The notes: a model not told the origin generated them from the letters alone. Counted from the stretch's first letter, positions 1 through 7,620 are shown. The stretch is 10,027 nucleotides of DNA from Ponticaulis sp. (GCA_002699325.1 PABS01000037.1:28153-38179); one strand, 5' to 3'. Numbers and translations: made by a program.

Positions 1-1727
1 TTGGGGAGGTCCGGGTTGGTCCAGTGCTGATACTTCTTGGCATCTGGATGATTGATAACTCCGGCGATATGGCCTGACCCCGCCAAGACGAGCTCTGTTG
101 GGCCCCCATACAGCCTTGCTGTTCTGTAGACCGACTTGAACGGGGAGATGTGATCGTCCCGACCTGCCTGGACCATGATCGGAATAGTAACGTCTGACAG
201 GCTCACCTTCTTGCCGAGAACACGGAATTTACCTCGGGATAAGGCATTATCGCGATAAAGATCTCGCAAATAGGTGAGGTGGGTCGGCCCCGGAATATTG
301 GTCTGATCGGAGTTCCAGTAGAGCAGGTCAAATGGTCTTGGCTTTTTGCCAAGCATGTAGCTGTCGATCACATATCTCCAGACAAGGTCAGACGGCCGGA
401 GGTAGTTGAAGGTTTCAGACATATCTTCGCCGGCCATGATGCCACCATTTTCGGTGATCACATGCTCGATGTGGCGCAGAGCCTGCTCATCAGTGAAAAC
501 TTTCAGATCGCCAGCCTGTTCGAAATCAGCCTGAGAGGCAAAAAACGTTGCCGACTGGATGCGCGTGTCATTCTCCTGCGCCATGCGCGCGAGCGCGCCG
601 GAAAGCATGGTTCCGCCTATGCAGTAACCGACAGCATTGATTGTTTCAGACCCAGTGATCTCGCATACCGCGTCGGTCGCAGAATAGGCGCCCTCACTGA
701 TATAGTCGTCCCAGCGATAGTGAGACATAGAGTGATCGGCGGAACGCCAGGAGACGACGAATACAGAAAATCCCTTGCTGGTCAGCCAGCGGATCATGGA
801 ATTCTCTTTCCGCAGATCCAGGATATAGAACTTGTTGATCCAGGGCGGTAAAATCACCAGCGGAACTTCATAAGCCTTTTTCGTCGATGGCTCGTATTGA
901 ATGAGCTCCATCAGATCGTTTCGATAGACGACCTTGCCAGGGCTTGTTGCTATATTCTCGCCAAGTTGAAACTCTGCTTCATCGGTCTGGCTAATAAGCA
1001 GTCTTCCATGTCCGCGGTGGATGTCCGCGCGTGCGAGCTTCAGACCTTCCAGAACACTCTCACCTCCGGTTTCCAGCATGGCTTTTAGCGCTGTTGGGTT
1101 GGTGGAGAAAAAGTTAGTGGGGCTGAAGGCTTCTGCGGTCTGTTTGGCGAAGAAATTCGCCTTCATCTTTGTTTGTTCATCCAACTCTTCCGCAGAGCCG
1201 ATAATATTCAGCAGCCATTTGCTGTTGAGTTCATATGTCTGCCGAATGACATTGAAATATGGGTTTTCGGACCATTCTGGGTCGGAAAACCTGCGATCTT
1301 TGGACGTGTTGCTGGTATCGCCGCTGAGCATGGAGCGCCAGATATTGAGATGGCCTTCCCACAGCTCCATTTGTAGCGCCATTAGCCTGTCCGGATGCCT
1401 GGCGAGGTTCTCGCCGACTTTTGAGAGTGCGTTTCCGGCGCCGAAAGGATCAGCCGAGACAGGGTCGAGGCTTTTTTTGAGACTCGCGGTAGTGACTTCC
1501 CGCAGCAGTTCCTGACTTTCGAACAGAGCTTCTGACAGATTACGGGATAGCTCTTCGAGTTTCTGCGGACCAGCGTCCTGAAGGATGTCAGTGAGTGACT
1601 TTTTTTGATCGGTCTTTTTATCAAGTTTCTGAGACAATTTTTGAGTCCTGACATCTTCGCGAACGACTTTAGATCGCGTTGATGACGACTTTTTGGCGTT
1701 CGGCGACGTCTTTGATTTCTCCGCCAT
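1..1727 (-). CDS. phaC: Class I poly(3-hydroxyalkanoate) synthase, C-terminus cut by window edge
   Basis: Polymerises (R)-3-hydroxyacyl-CoA into polyhydroxyalkanoate at the granule surface in the cytoplasm. The frame is open from an ATG at 1727 to the window edge, giving 575 codons. The lipase-like box GYCIGG carries the nucleophile Cys369. GRDDHISP supplies Asp525 and SGHIAG supplies His553; the Asp-His spacing of 28 equals that of the well-studied Cupriavidus enzyme (Asp480/His508). Class I enzymes are about 590-600 residues, so only a short C-terminal tail should be missing. The first ~50 residues are an extension relative to Cupriavidus PhaC and begin with a Lys/Ser-rich segment. The start is supported by GAGG at 1737-1740 (read on the minus strand), 9 nt upstream. 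The gene is transcribed divergently from the lipoprotein/aminotransferase genes. Class I rather than class III is inferred from length and from the start of the protein being intact; a phaE partner cannot be excluded outside the window. Confidence 0.96.
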   Translation of the reverse strand, partial: MAEKSKTSPNAKKSSSTRSKVVREDVRTQKLSQKLDKKTDQKKSLTDILQDAGPQKLEELSRNLSEALFESQELLREVTTASLKKSLDPVSADPFGAGNALSKVGENLARHPDRLMALQMELWEGHLNIWRSMLSGDTSNTSKDRRFSDPEWSENPYFNVIRQTYELNSKWLLNIIGSAEELDEQTKMKANFFAKQTAEAFSPTNFFSTNPTALKAMLETGGESVLEGLKLARADIHRGHGRLLISQTDEAEFQLGENIATSPGKVVYRNDLMELIQYEPSTKKAYEVPLVILPPWINKFYILDLRKENSMIRWLTSKGFSVFVVSWRSADHSMSHYRWDDYISEGAYSATDAVCEITGSETINAVGYCIGGTMLSGALARMAQENDTRIQSATFFASQADFEQAGDLKVFTDEQALRHIEHVITENGGIMAGEDMSETFNYLRPSDLVWRYVIDSYMLGKKPRPFDLLYWNSDQTNIPGPTHLTYLRDLYRDNALSRGKFRVLGKKVSLSDVTIPIMVQAGRDDHISPFKSVYRTARLYGGPTELVLAGSGHIAGVINHPDAKKYQHWTNPDLP

Positions 1728-1740
1728 TGTCTTTTGCCTC

Positions 1741-1746
1741 ATTATA
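1741..1746 (-). promoter_or_regulatory. Possible -10 box for phaC (TATAAT)
   Basis: Read on the minus strand this is a perfect TATAAT, 13 nt before the phaC ATG. No good -35 hexamer lies 16-18 nt upstream. The expected transcription start would fall after the GAGG ribosome-binding sequence and leave almost no leader. The match is therefore suggestive only; the real promoter may lie further upstream and this may be chance. Confidence 0.25.
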
Positions 1747-1760
1747 GCCCACCAAGTGTA

Positions 1761-1778
1761 CTACCGTAGGAACCCTAC
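1761..1778. repeat. Small nested palindrome in the phaC/lipoprotein divergent intergenic region
   Basis: GTAGG (1766-1770) and CCTAC (1774-1778) form a perfect 5-bp inverted repeat around AAC. CTAC (1761-1764) also pairs with GTAG (1766-1769) around a single C. The three half-sites of CTAC/GTAG type sit midway between two divergent starts, where an operator for a regulator could lie. The arms are short, so chance is a real alternative. Confidence 0.3.
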
Positions 1779-1802
1779 TGGAAGCCTAAGTCGGAGCTGG
1801 AA

Positions 1803-2132
1803 TTGATTCGTTTTGGATATGCATTCGTCGCGCTCGGTGTGATTGGTGGATGTGCATCAGTTTTACCAGACAATTCGGGCACTGTGCCGGCCTGGTTTGA
1901 AACCCGGCGGGAAGAGGTGATCAAAGAAGGATACCCTTCTCTGACAAATACGGTTTCTCTTCGTGCAGAGGGCGACCTTGCACCCTGGGAGAAGATTGCC
2001 AGCGATCTTGAACGCTCGCAACGCGAATTTCGAGAAGCGGATGCAGGCGCCGTGGCGACGACTGCGAGTGAGATGCGAGCGTGGGCTGAAGCGCAAAGAT
2101 CTCTCGTAGCCAAAGGTGAAGAACCTTACTAA
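1803..2132 (+). CDS. Small predicted lipoprotein of unknown function
   Basis: This is a 109-residue protein starting at TTG 1803, chosen because GGAG at 1793-1796 lies 6 nt upstream and the reading gives a clean signal peptide. Residues 1-16 are a short hydrophobic segment with Arg3, ending in a lipobox-like I-G-G before Cys17. It should therefore be exported, lipidated and anchored in a membrane. The mature part is hydrophilic: it contains a PAWFETRREE stretch and a GYPSL motif near residue 43-47, then a charged, alanine-rich, probably helical or coiled segment from about residue 60 to the end. I do not recognise a named family; I have an impression of similar small 'YPxL' lipoproteins in Caulobacterales-type genomes but cannot verify it. 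It lies 33 bp before the aminotransferase gene and may be the first gene of that transcription unit. It diverges from phaC. Confidence 0.75.
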   Translation: MIRFGYAFVALGVIGGCASVLPDNSGTVPAWFETRREEVIKEGYPSLTNTVSLRAEGDLAPWEKIASDLERSQREFREADAGAVATTASEMRAWAEAQRSLVAKGEEPY

Positions 2133-2165
2133 TCAAACACCGCACAATTTCAGAAGTTCAAAAAA

Positions 2166-3377
2166 ATGCTGCCCCCACAGTTTCATAAAATCCGTCGTCT
2201 TCCGCCTTACGTTTTTGAGCAAGTAAACCGAAACGCCGCCGCCCTCAGGGCCTCTGGTGCTGACATCATCGATTTCGGCATGGGGAATCCCGACTTGCCG
2301 ACACCTCCACATATTGTTGAAAAACTGATCGAAACGGCAAAGAAGCCGAAGACGAATCGATACTCGGCGTCACGCGGCATTCCCGGATTACGCCGGGCCC
2401 TGGCGAATTATTACCGCCGCAGGTTTGGTGTCGAAGTCGATCCGGATCGGGAAGTTGTCGCCACAATGGGGTCTAAAGAGGGGTTTGCGAACCTTGCACA
2501 GGCGCTGGCCGCGCCGGGTGACGTGATCCTATCACCAAACCCAAGCTATCCGATTCACTCTTTCGGATTCATCATGGCAGGCGCCACCATCCAGCACGTT
2601 CGTGCTCTTTCGCCCGAAGAGTATCTGTCTGGCCTTGGGCGTGCGGTAAAACATAGCGTTCCTGCACCGACGGCAATGGTGCTTTGCTATCCTGCGAACC
2701 CGACGGCCCAAACGGTGGATCTTGATTTCTATAAGGAGGCTGTGGCCTTCGCGAAGAAGCACGATCTCTGGATTCTCTCCGACCTTGCGTACACTGAAAT
2801 CTTTTTCGGTGATCCGCCACCTTCGATTCTCGAAGTTGATGGCGCAAAGGACATTTGTGTTGAAGTGTCTACGCTCAGCAAAACCTACAATATGGCTGGC
2901 TGGCGTGTAGGCTTTGCTGTTGGCAACGAGAAGCTGATCGCCGCCTTGTCCCGCGTGAAGTCTTATCTTGACTATGGCTCGTTCACGCCCATTCAGGTTG
3001 CTGCCTGTGAGGCTCTGAACGGCGATCAGTCATGTGTCGACGAGCTTCGTGCGACATACAAATCCCGACGTGACACCCTGATCGATGCTTTCAGCCATGC
3101 TGGGTGGGAGCTGCCGGTTCCTGACGCGTCTATGTTCGTCTGGGCGCCTTTGCCGGAACAGGTCAAACATATGGGATCTCTCGATTTCTCCCTCCAGCTT
3201 CTCAATCAAGCGCATGTCAGCGTCTCGCCTGGCGTGGGTTTTGGTGAACATGGTGAGGGATATGTCCGCCTCGCATTGGTGGAAAATGAGCAGCGCATCC
3301 GACAAGCCGCACGCAATGTGCGTCGCTTCCTTCAATCGGTTGACGCAGACGATATGCCAAACATAGCGACAGGCTGA
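2166..3377 (+). CDS. PLP-dependent class I/II aminotransferase, AlaC / LL-diaminopimelate aminotransferase-like
   Basis: Cytoplasmic fold-type I aminotransferase of 403 residues, a normal length for the family. Visible signature elements are the N-terminal IDFGMGNPDLPTP segment (substrate loop), ANPT with Asn178, SDLAY with Asp206 (contacts the pyridine nitrogen), STLSKTYNMAGWR with the Schiff-base Lys239 and phosphate-binding Arg247, and GYVRLAL with Arg368, the likely alpha-carboxylate-binding arginine. The protein resembles the AlaC (glutamate-pyruvate aminotransferase) and DapL-like group. Proteins at this position, next to hom, are often annotated as LL-diaminopimelate aminotransferase or alanine transaminase; sequence alone does not decide the substrate. 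The start has a weak AGAAG at 2152-2156, 9 nt upstream. The stop is 3 bp before hom, so the two are very probably co-transcribed and translationally coupled. Confidence 0.93.
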   Translation: MLPPQFHKIRRLPPYVFEQVNRNAAALRASGADIIDFGMGNPDLPTPPHIVEKLIETAKKPKTNRYSASRGIPGLRRALANYYRRRFGVEVDPDREVVATMGSKEGFANLAQALAAPGDVILSPNPSYPIHSFGFIMAGATIQHVRALSPEEYLSGLGRAVKHSVPAPTAMVLCYPANPTAQTVDLDFYKEAVAFAKKHDLWILSDLAYTEIFFGDPPPSILEVDGAKDICVEVSTLSKTYNMAGWRVGFAVGNEKLIAALSRVKSYLDYGSFTPIQVAACEALNGDQSCVDELRATYKSRRDTLIDAFSHAGWELPVPDASMFVWAPLPEQVKHMGSLDFSLQLLNQAHVSVSPGVGFGEHGEGYVRLALVENEQRIRQAARNVRRFLQSVDADDMPNIATG

Positions 3378-3380
3378 ATA

Positions 3381-4670
3381 ATGACGAAAACCATGAAGAT
3401 TGGCATTGCCGGGCTCGGCAATGTGGGAACAGGTCTTGTTTCGCGGCTTCAAGAGCAGGAAAAGCTCAGATTCAATGGTCGTATTGAGATAACGGGGATT
3501 AGTGCACGCAACAGATCGCGCGCGCGTCCTGTCGAAATTGATCAGTACGAATGGTTTGATGATCCGGTTGCCCTTGCAAAGTCTGAGGAAACTGAAGTCT
3601 TCGTCGAACTGATTGGTGGATCAGACGGTCCGGCTAAGCTGGCTGTGGAAGCAGCGCTCAAGCTCGGCAAGCCTGTCGTCACAGCCAATAAAGCCCTTAT
3701 TGCGGAATATGGTGAGAGTCTTGCGGCACTTGCAGAAGAAACACAAACTCCGCTTCTGTTTGAGGCCGCTGTCGCAGGTGGCATTCCTGTTGTCAGAGCC
3801 GTGCGCGAGTCCTTCTCCGGAACCGAGATCAAATCCATCCGAGGGATATTGAACGGCACCTGTAATTTCCTTCTCACTGAGATGGCGACAACGGGCCGTG
3901 ACTATGGCGACGTGCTTTCTGATGCACAGCGTCTCGGCTATGCGGAAGCCGATCCTTTCCTTGATGTGTCCGGCACGGATGCGGCCCACAAGATCGCAAT
4001 TCTCAGCTCCCTTGGTTTTGGCGTTCCCATGGACTTTTCGAAAGTCGCTATTGATGGCGTCGACACGATCAGCCTGAGAGACCTTCAGCTGGCGGGCAAG
4101 TTTGAACACAAGATCAAACTGATCGCTGAAGCCGTCATGACGGACCATGGTGTGATCTGTCGCGTCGAGCCGGTGTTACTGCCGAAGACTTCCCCGCTCG
4201 CTCAGATTGATGGTCCACTTAACGCCGTCATGATTGAGAGCGTGCATGCCGGTAATTATACGCTTACAGGCCCGGGTGCCGGATCAGGTCCTACAGCAAG
4301 CGCTGTGCTGGGAGATTTGTCTGCGCTTTTGTCCGATCAGGTGAAACCGGTCTTTGGGGTTGGCGTAGAAAAACTCGACCAGCCGTTTTGTGCCACGGAC
4401 AAGATCTCGGCAGCGGAGTCAAAATACCTCATACGGGTCGAACTGCAGGACAAGGCGGGCGCTCTTGCATCACTCACCGAGAAGCTTGCCGGGTCGGATG
4501 TGTCTGTCGAAGCGCTGCTGCAGGACTCTGCTGGCGATTCAGAGTATGCTCCAATCGCGATCATGACACATGAGTGTTCCTATGCAGCGGCCGAAGAAGC
4601 GATACGACGTATCAATTCTCTTGAGGCTGTCGTGGATTCTGCCCGTCTGATCCGGATTGAAAGTAGCTGA
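3381..4670 (+). CDS. hom: Homoserine dehydrogenase with C-terminal ACT domain
   Basis: Reduces L-aspartate 4-semialdehyde to L-homoserine with NAD(P)H, the committed step towards threonine and methionine. It has 429 residues, the usual length of the monofunctional enzyme. The Rossmann nucleotide-binding motif GLGNVGTG is at residues 11-18, and KPVVTANKALIAEYG around Lys104 belongs to the same domain. The catalytic/dimer domain contains ILNGTCNF (156-163) and YAEADPFLDVSGTDAAHK, giving the family residues Glu189, Asp200 and Lys204. Residues about 349-425 form an ACT domain (KYLIRVELQDKAGALASL...), which in this family commonly mediates feedback inhibition by threonine. There is no aspartokinase domain, so it is not a ThrA/MetL fusion. 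It starts 3 bp after the aminotransferase stop with only a weak AGG upstream, consistent with coupling. It is followed 19 bp later by glpX. Confidence 0.98.
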   Translation: MTKTMKIGIAGLGNVGTGLVSRLQEQEKLRFNGRIEITGISARNRSRARPVEIDQYEWFDDPVALAKSEETEVFVELIGGSDGPAKLAVEAALKLGKPVVTANKALIAEYGESLAALAEETQTPLLFEAAVAGGIPVVRAVRESFSGTEIKSIRGILNGTCNFLLTEMATTGRDYGDVLSDAQRLGYAEADPFLDVSGTDAAHKIAILSSLGFGVPMDFSKVAIDGVDTISLRDLQLAGKFEHKIKLIAEAVMTDHGVICRVEPVLLPKTSPLAQIDGPLNAVMIESVHAGNYTLTGPGAGSGPTASAVLGDLSALLSDQVKPVFGVGVEKLDQPFCATDKISAAESKYLIRVELQDKAGALASLTEKLAGSDVSVEALLQDSAGDSEYAPIAIMTHECSYAAAEEAIRRINSLEAVVDSARLIRIESS

Positions 4671-4689
4671 TCTTTTATCGGGAAACCTC

Positions 4690-5649
4690 ATGGCTGAAAC
4701 ACGAATTCCACTGACGATCGTCGACGCCATGACGCGTGTGTCAGAGGCTGCGGCCATAGCGGCTTATGAGCTTTCTGGTCGCGGCGATGAAAAGATGGCC
4801 GACCAGGCGGCTGTCGACGCCATGCGGACCCATCTCAACGCAATCGAAATGCGTGGTCGGATCGTAATCGGTGAAGGTGAGCGTGACGAAGCGCCAATGC
4901 TATACATTGGCGAGGAGGTCGGTACCGGCAGTGGGCCAGAAATAGACATTGCGCTCGATCCGCTGGAGGGAACGACGCTTACAGCCAAGGCGATGGGGAA
5001 TGCACTCGCCGTCATTGCCATCGCTCCGCGCGGTACGATGTTGTTTTCTCCGGACGTTTACATGGAGAAGCTCGCGATCGGGCCAGGGTTCGATCAGGGT
5101 GTCGTCAGCATTGATGCGTCTCCAGCCGAGAATGTGGAAGCTTTGGCGAAGGCGAAAGGCGTGACGCCGCGCGAGATTACCGTTTGCGTTCTCGATCGTC
5201 CGCGGCATTTGAATCTTATCGAATCGTTACGCTCTGTGGATGCGCGCGTTGTCATGATTACCGACGGGGACGTTGCGGGGGTGATCAACACCACGGACCC
5301 CTCAACTGGTATCGACATGTATCTGGGGCAGGGTGGAGCGCCGGAAGGTGTGCTGGCCGCTGCAGCTTTAAAATGCATCGGTGGCCAGATGGAGGCGCGT
5401 CTCGTTTTTCGAAACGATGAAGAACGCGCCCGGGCACGGCGGATCGGCATCACTGATCTGAACCGGCATTATAAGCTAAATGACCTCGTTCAGGACGAAA
5501 CGGTGTTCTGTGCAACGGGTGTCACCAAGGGCGGGCTATTGGACGGTGTGAGCTATTCCAGAGGCCAAGTCGAAACTCAGACCCTGATTATGACGTCATT
5601 TGACGGTGCGACACGACGCGTACGGACCCGACGACCTGTGAGAGTATGA
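4690..5649 (+). CDS. glpX: Class II fructose-1,6-bisphosphatase
   Basis: Hydrolyses fructose 1,6-bisphosphate to fructose 6-phosphate in gluconeogenesis; metal-dependent and cytoplasmic. I chose the ATG at 4690, which gives 319 residues and a typical GlpX N-terminus, with GGGA at 4680-4683 spaced 6 nt upstream. A TTG at 4657 would add 11 residues and overlap the end of hom, which is less likely. Visible motifs are Asp33, GEGERDEAPMLYIGEE (61-76, metal/active site), DIALDPLEGTT (86-96, with Asp90 in the phosphatase metal site) and LGQGGAPEG with Glu219. These line up with the metal ligands known in Escherichia coli GlpX (Asp33, Glu57, Asp85, Glu213). The C-terminus is basic (RRVRTRRPVRV). In some photosynthetic or autotrophic relatives such enzymes also act on sedoheptulose bisphosphate, but nothing here shows that. 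It overlaps recJ by 4 nt. Confidence 0.97.
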   Translation: MAETRIPLTIVDAMTRVSEAAAIAAYELSGRGDEKMADQAAVDAMRTHLNAIEMRGRIVIGEGERDEAPMLYIGEEVGTGSGPEIDIALDPLEGTTLTAKAMGNALAVIAIAPRGTMLFSPDVYMEKLAIGPGFDQGVVSIDASPAENVEALAKAKGVTPREITVCVLDRPRHLNLIESLRSVDARVVMITDGDVAGVINTTDPSTGIDMYLGQGGAPEGVLAAAALKCIGGQMEARLVFRNDEERARARRIGITDLNRHYKLNDLVQDETVFCATGVTKGGLLDGVSYSRGQVETQTLIMTSFDGATRRVRTRRPVRV

Positions 5650-7400
5650 GCTCTACAGCACGAAACCTGGTCTGGATTGAGCCAGAAACAGATCTTGATC
5701 TCGTCTCCAGTTACGCGCGTAAGGCGGGTATTGATGAGCCGCTTGCGGCTCTCCTGATCCGTCGAAATGTGGATGTCGGGGAGGTTGAGCATCATCTACA
5801 CCCAACACTCCGCCATTATTTTCCAGACCCGTCGTCCTTTGCCGATATGGATAAAGCGGCAGACCTGGTTTCGACAGCTATGCTCTCAGGTCAGAAGACG
5901 GCGGTGCTGGCTGACTATGATGTGGATGGCGCAACAAGCGCTGCTCAGTTGATTCGATATTTTCGGCACTTCGGTAAAGATCTCGATCTTTATGTTCCTG
6001 ACAGGCTCAAGGAAGGATATGGACCATCTCCAGCGGCTTTTGATGAATTGAAAGCGCGCGGGGTTGAGCTTGTTATCACCGTGGACTGTGGTGCAGCGGC
6101 TGAGGCGGCACTGCAGCATGGCTATGATATCGGCCTGAAGATCGTGGTCGTCGATCACCACCTCATGGGCGAGCATATTCCGCGTTGTTCGGCACTGGTA
6201 AATCCCAACCGACCTGACTGCGGTTCAGGCCAGGGCCATCTTGCTGCTGCAGGCGTCGTTTTTGTTCTGCTGACGGCGATGAACAGACTTCTTCGAGAAT
6301 CTCACGGATATAAACAGGGCGATCTGCCGGCTCTGCTTAATTACCTCGATCTGTGCGCGCTCGGGACTCTTTGCGATATGGCGCCGCTTCATGGCGTTAA
6401 TCGAGCCTTTGTTTTGCAGGGGCTGAAGGTCTACGCACAGAACGAATCAGCCGGAATTGCAGCGTTGTGTCAGGTCTCCGGCCGCAGCACGCCCGACCGA
6501 ATCACCGATCTGACTTTTGGACTCGGTCCGCAGCTAAATGCCGGTGGACGCATTGGCGATCCCTGGCTTGCGACGAAACTTCTGGCATCAACTGAGTTTC
6601 TGGAAGCACTCCCGATTGCTGAGACGCTGAACCGGCTCAACACGGACCGCAAGGAAATTGAAGGCGCTATTCTTCAGGAAGCACGCATCCAGGCGCGACG
6701 GCAATTGGAGGCTGATCCCGACCTGCCCATGATCGTCGTCGGGCAGGAAGGCTGGCATCCTGGCGTTATAGGTATTGTTGCAGGACGACTGAAGGATGAA
6801 TTTCTGCGTCCTGCTCTGGTGATCGGGTGGGGTGATGACTTTGGTGAGCTGGCCAAGGGGTCTGCGCGGTCTGTCACAGGAATCAATATCGGCAATATCA
6901 TCAGCTCAGCGGCAGCGGATGGGCTTCTGCTTTCAGGCGGCGGTCACGCTATGGCCGGCGGCCTGTCCATGCTGCCAGACAAGCTGGGGGAATTAGGAAG
7001 TTATCTGACGAAGAAAGTCGCCCAAATTGGTGCCTGCCCGGATGAACCGCGAAGAATTGAAATAGAAATCGACGTTTTTGCATCAGCACTTTCCACAGAT
7101 TTTGTTCAGGCACTGGAAAGAGCGGGTCCTTACGGCGCCGGAGCCCCGAAACCGGTTCTGCGAATCAGGGATGTTGCCGTGCTGGACCGGCGTCTGATTG
7201 GAAAAAATCATATTAAAGCGCGTCTCGGTGACGGCAGCGGTCGCGTCGAAGCCGTAGCGTGGCGCGCGAGCGATACTGAGCTGTGGGATGCGCTGGCGCC
7301 CGGCAATCTCGTAGACGTGGTAGGATATGCTGAAATCAACGCCTGGCAGGGTCGAGATCGGGTTCAGTTCGAAATAATTGATGCTCGCAGCAAAAACTGA
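5646..7400 (+). CDS. recJ: Single-stranded-DNA-specific 5'-3' exonuclease RecJ
   Basis: DHH-family nuclease that degrades single-stranded DNA 5'-3' in recombination and mismatch or base-excision repair. It has 584 residues (E. coli RecJ 577). DHH-domain motifs are in order: ADYDVDGATS (89-98, metal-binding aspartates 90, 92 and 94), VITVDCG with Asp147, VVVDHH (167-172), NPNRPD (186-191), AAAGVVF and GTLCDMAPL with Asp244. The DHHA1 part follows with GPQLNAGGRIG (294-304), GWHPGVIGIVAGRLK (369-383), KGSARS and GGGHAMAGG (431-439). The C-terminal region from about residue 465, with GPYGAGAPKPV, is the OB-fold domain that binds ssDNA. Every key acidic and histidine residue I expect is present, so the enzyme should be active. 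The start overlaps the glpX stop as ATGA, which indicates translational coupling. It is the last gene of the run. Confidence 0.98.
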   Translation: MSSTARNLVWIEPETDLDLVSSYARKAGIDEPLAALLIRRNVDVGEVEHHLHPTLRHYFPDPSSFADMDKAADLVSTAMLSGQKTAVLADYDVDGATSAAQLIRYFRHFGKDLDLYVPDRLKEGYGPSPAAFDELKARGVELVITVDCGAAAEAALQHGYDIGLKIVVVDHHLMGEHIPRCSALVNPNRPDCGSGQGHLAAAGVVFVLLTAMNRLLRESHGYKQGDLPALLNYLDLCALGTLCDMAPLHGVNRAFVLQGLKVYAQNESAGIAALCQVSGRSTPDRITDLTFGLGPQLNAGGRIGDPWLATKLLASTEFLEALPIAETLNRLNTDRKEIEGAILQEARIQARRQLEADPDLPMIVVGQEGWHPGVIGIVAGRLKDEFLRPALVIGWGDDFGELAKGSARSVTGINIGNIISSAAADGLLLSGGGHAMAGGLSMLPDKLGELGSYLTKKVAQIGACPDEPRRIEIEIDVFASALSTDFVQALERAGPYGAGAPKPVLRIRDVAVLDRRLIGKNHIKARLGDGSGRVEAVAWRASDTELWDALAPGNLVDVVGYAEINAWQGRDRVQFEIIDARSKN

Positions 7401-7410
7401 AAAATATGTC

Positions 7411-7438
7411 TTGCGTCCTCTGAGTGACCTCGTTATAT
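7411..7438 (+). promoter_or_regulatory. Putative sigma-70-type promoter for tRNA-Glu
   Basis: TTGCGT (7411-7416) and TTATAT (7433-7438) are separated by 16 nt and end 18 nt before the mature 5' end of tRNA-Glu. The spacing and position suit a stable-RNA promoter. The assignment is by eye from E. coli-like consensus. Confidence 0.5.
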
Positions 7439-7456
7439 CCGCCCTCTCCAGAGTGT

Positions 7457-7531
7457 GCGCCCTTCGTCTATCGGTTAGGACGCCAGGTTTTCAACCTGGA
7501 AAGAGGGGTTCGATTCCCCTAGGGCGTGCCA
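7457..7531 (+). tRNA. tRNA-Glu(UUC)
   Basis: 75 nt including an encoded CCA (7529-7531). The acceptor stem GCGCCCT (7457-7463) pairs with AGGGCGT (7521-7527), with a G-U first pair. The D arm is GTCT...GGAC, the anticodon stem CCAGG/CCTGG encloses the loop TTTTCAA with anticodon TTC at 7490-7492, and the T arm is AGGGG-TTCGATT-CCCCT. The discriminator base is G. Size, arms and the TTCGTCTA start match the bacterial tRNA-Glu pattern. It lies between recJ and the cold-shock gene. Confidence 0.97.
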
Positions 7532-7578
7532 AAAATTTTACTGCGAATTGGTCTCTGGTCTTCTCCAACCTCTGTGTT

Positions 7579-7618
7579 AACCTCGGCCCCGTAACAAGTT
7601 GATGGGGTTGGTTACGGG
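7579..7618 (+). promoter_or_regulatory. Leader hairpin with alternative pairing before the cold-shock gene
   Basis: CCCGTAAC (7588-7595) and GTTACGGG (7611-7618) form a perfect 8-bp inverted repeat with a 15-nt loop, ending 2 nt before the ATG at 7621. A competing fold pairs CCCC (7587-7590) with GGGG (7604-7607) and AACC (7579-7582) with GGTT (7610-7613). The two folds share bases and cannot coexist. The only candidate ribosome-binding purines (GGGG at 7604-7607 and CGGGA at 7615-7619) lie inside the structures. This could control translation, for example by temperature, but no function is shown. Confidence 0.5.
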
Positions 7619-7620
7619 AC

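Noticed and set aside
279..1515. Several plus-strand open frames (190, 164 and 67 residues) antisense to phaC
   Set aside because: The minus strand here encodes a full PHA synthase with its catalytic residues. The plus-strand frames show no family resemblance and overlap one another.
3621..4148. 175-residue minus-strand open frame inside hom
   Set aside because: It is antisense to well-conserved homoserine dehydrogenase sequence, with no motif and no plausible operon context.
4657..4689. Upstream TTG start for glpX adding 11 residues
   Set aside because: It overlaps the end of hom and has no clear ribosome-binding sequence. The ATG at 4690 has GGGA at good spacing and gives the normal GlpX N-terminus.
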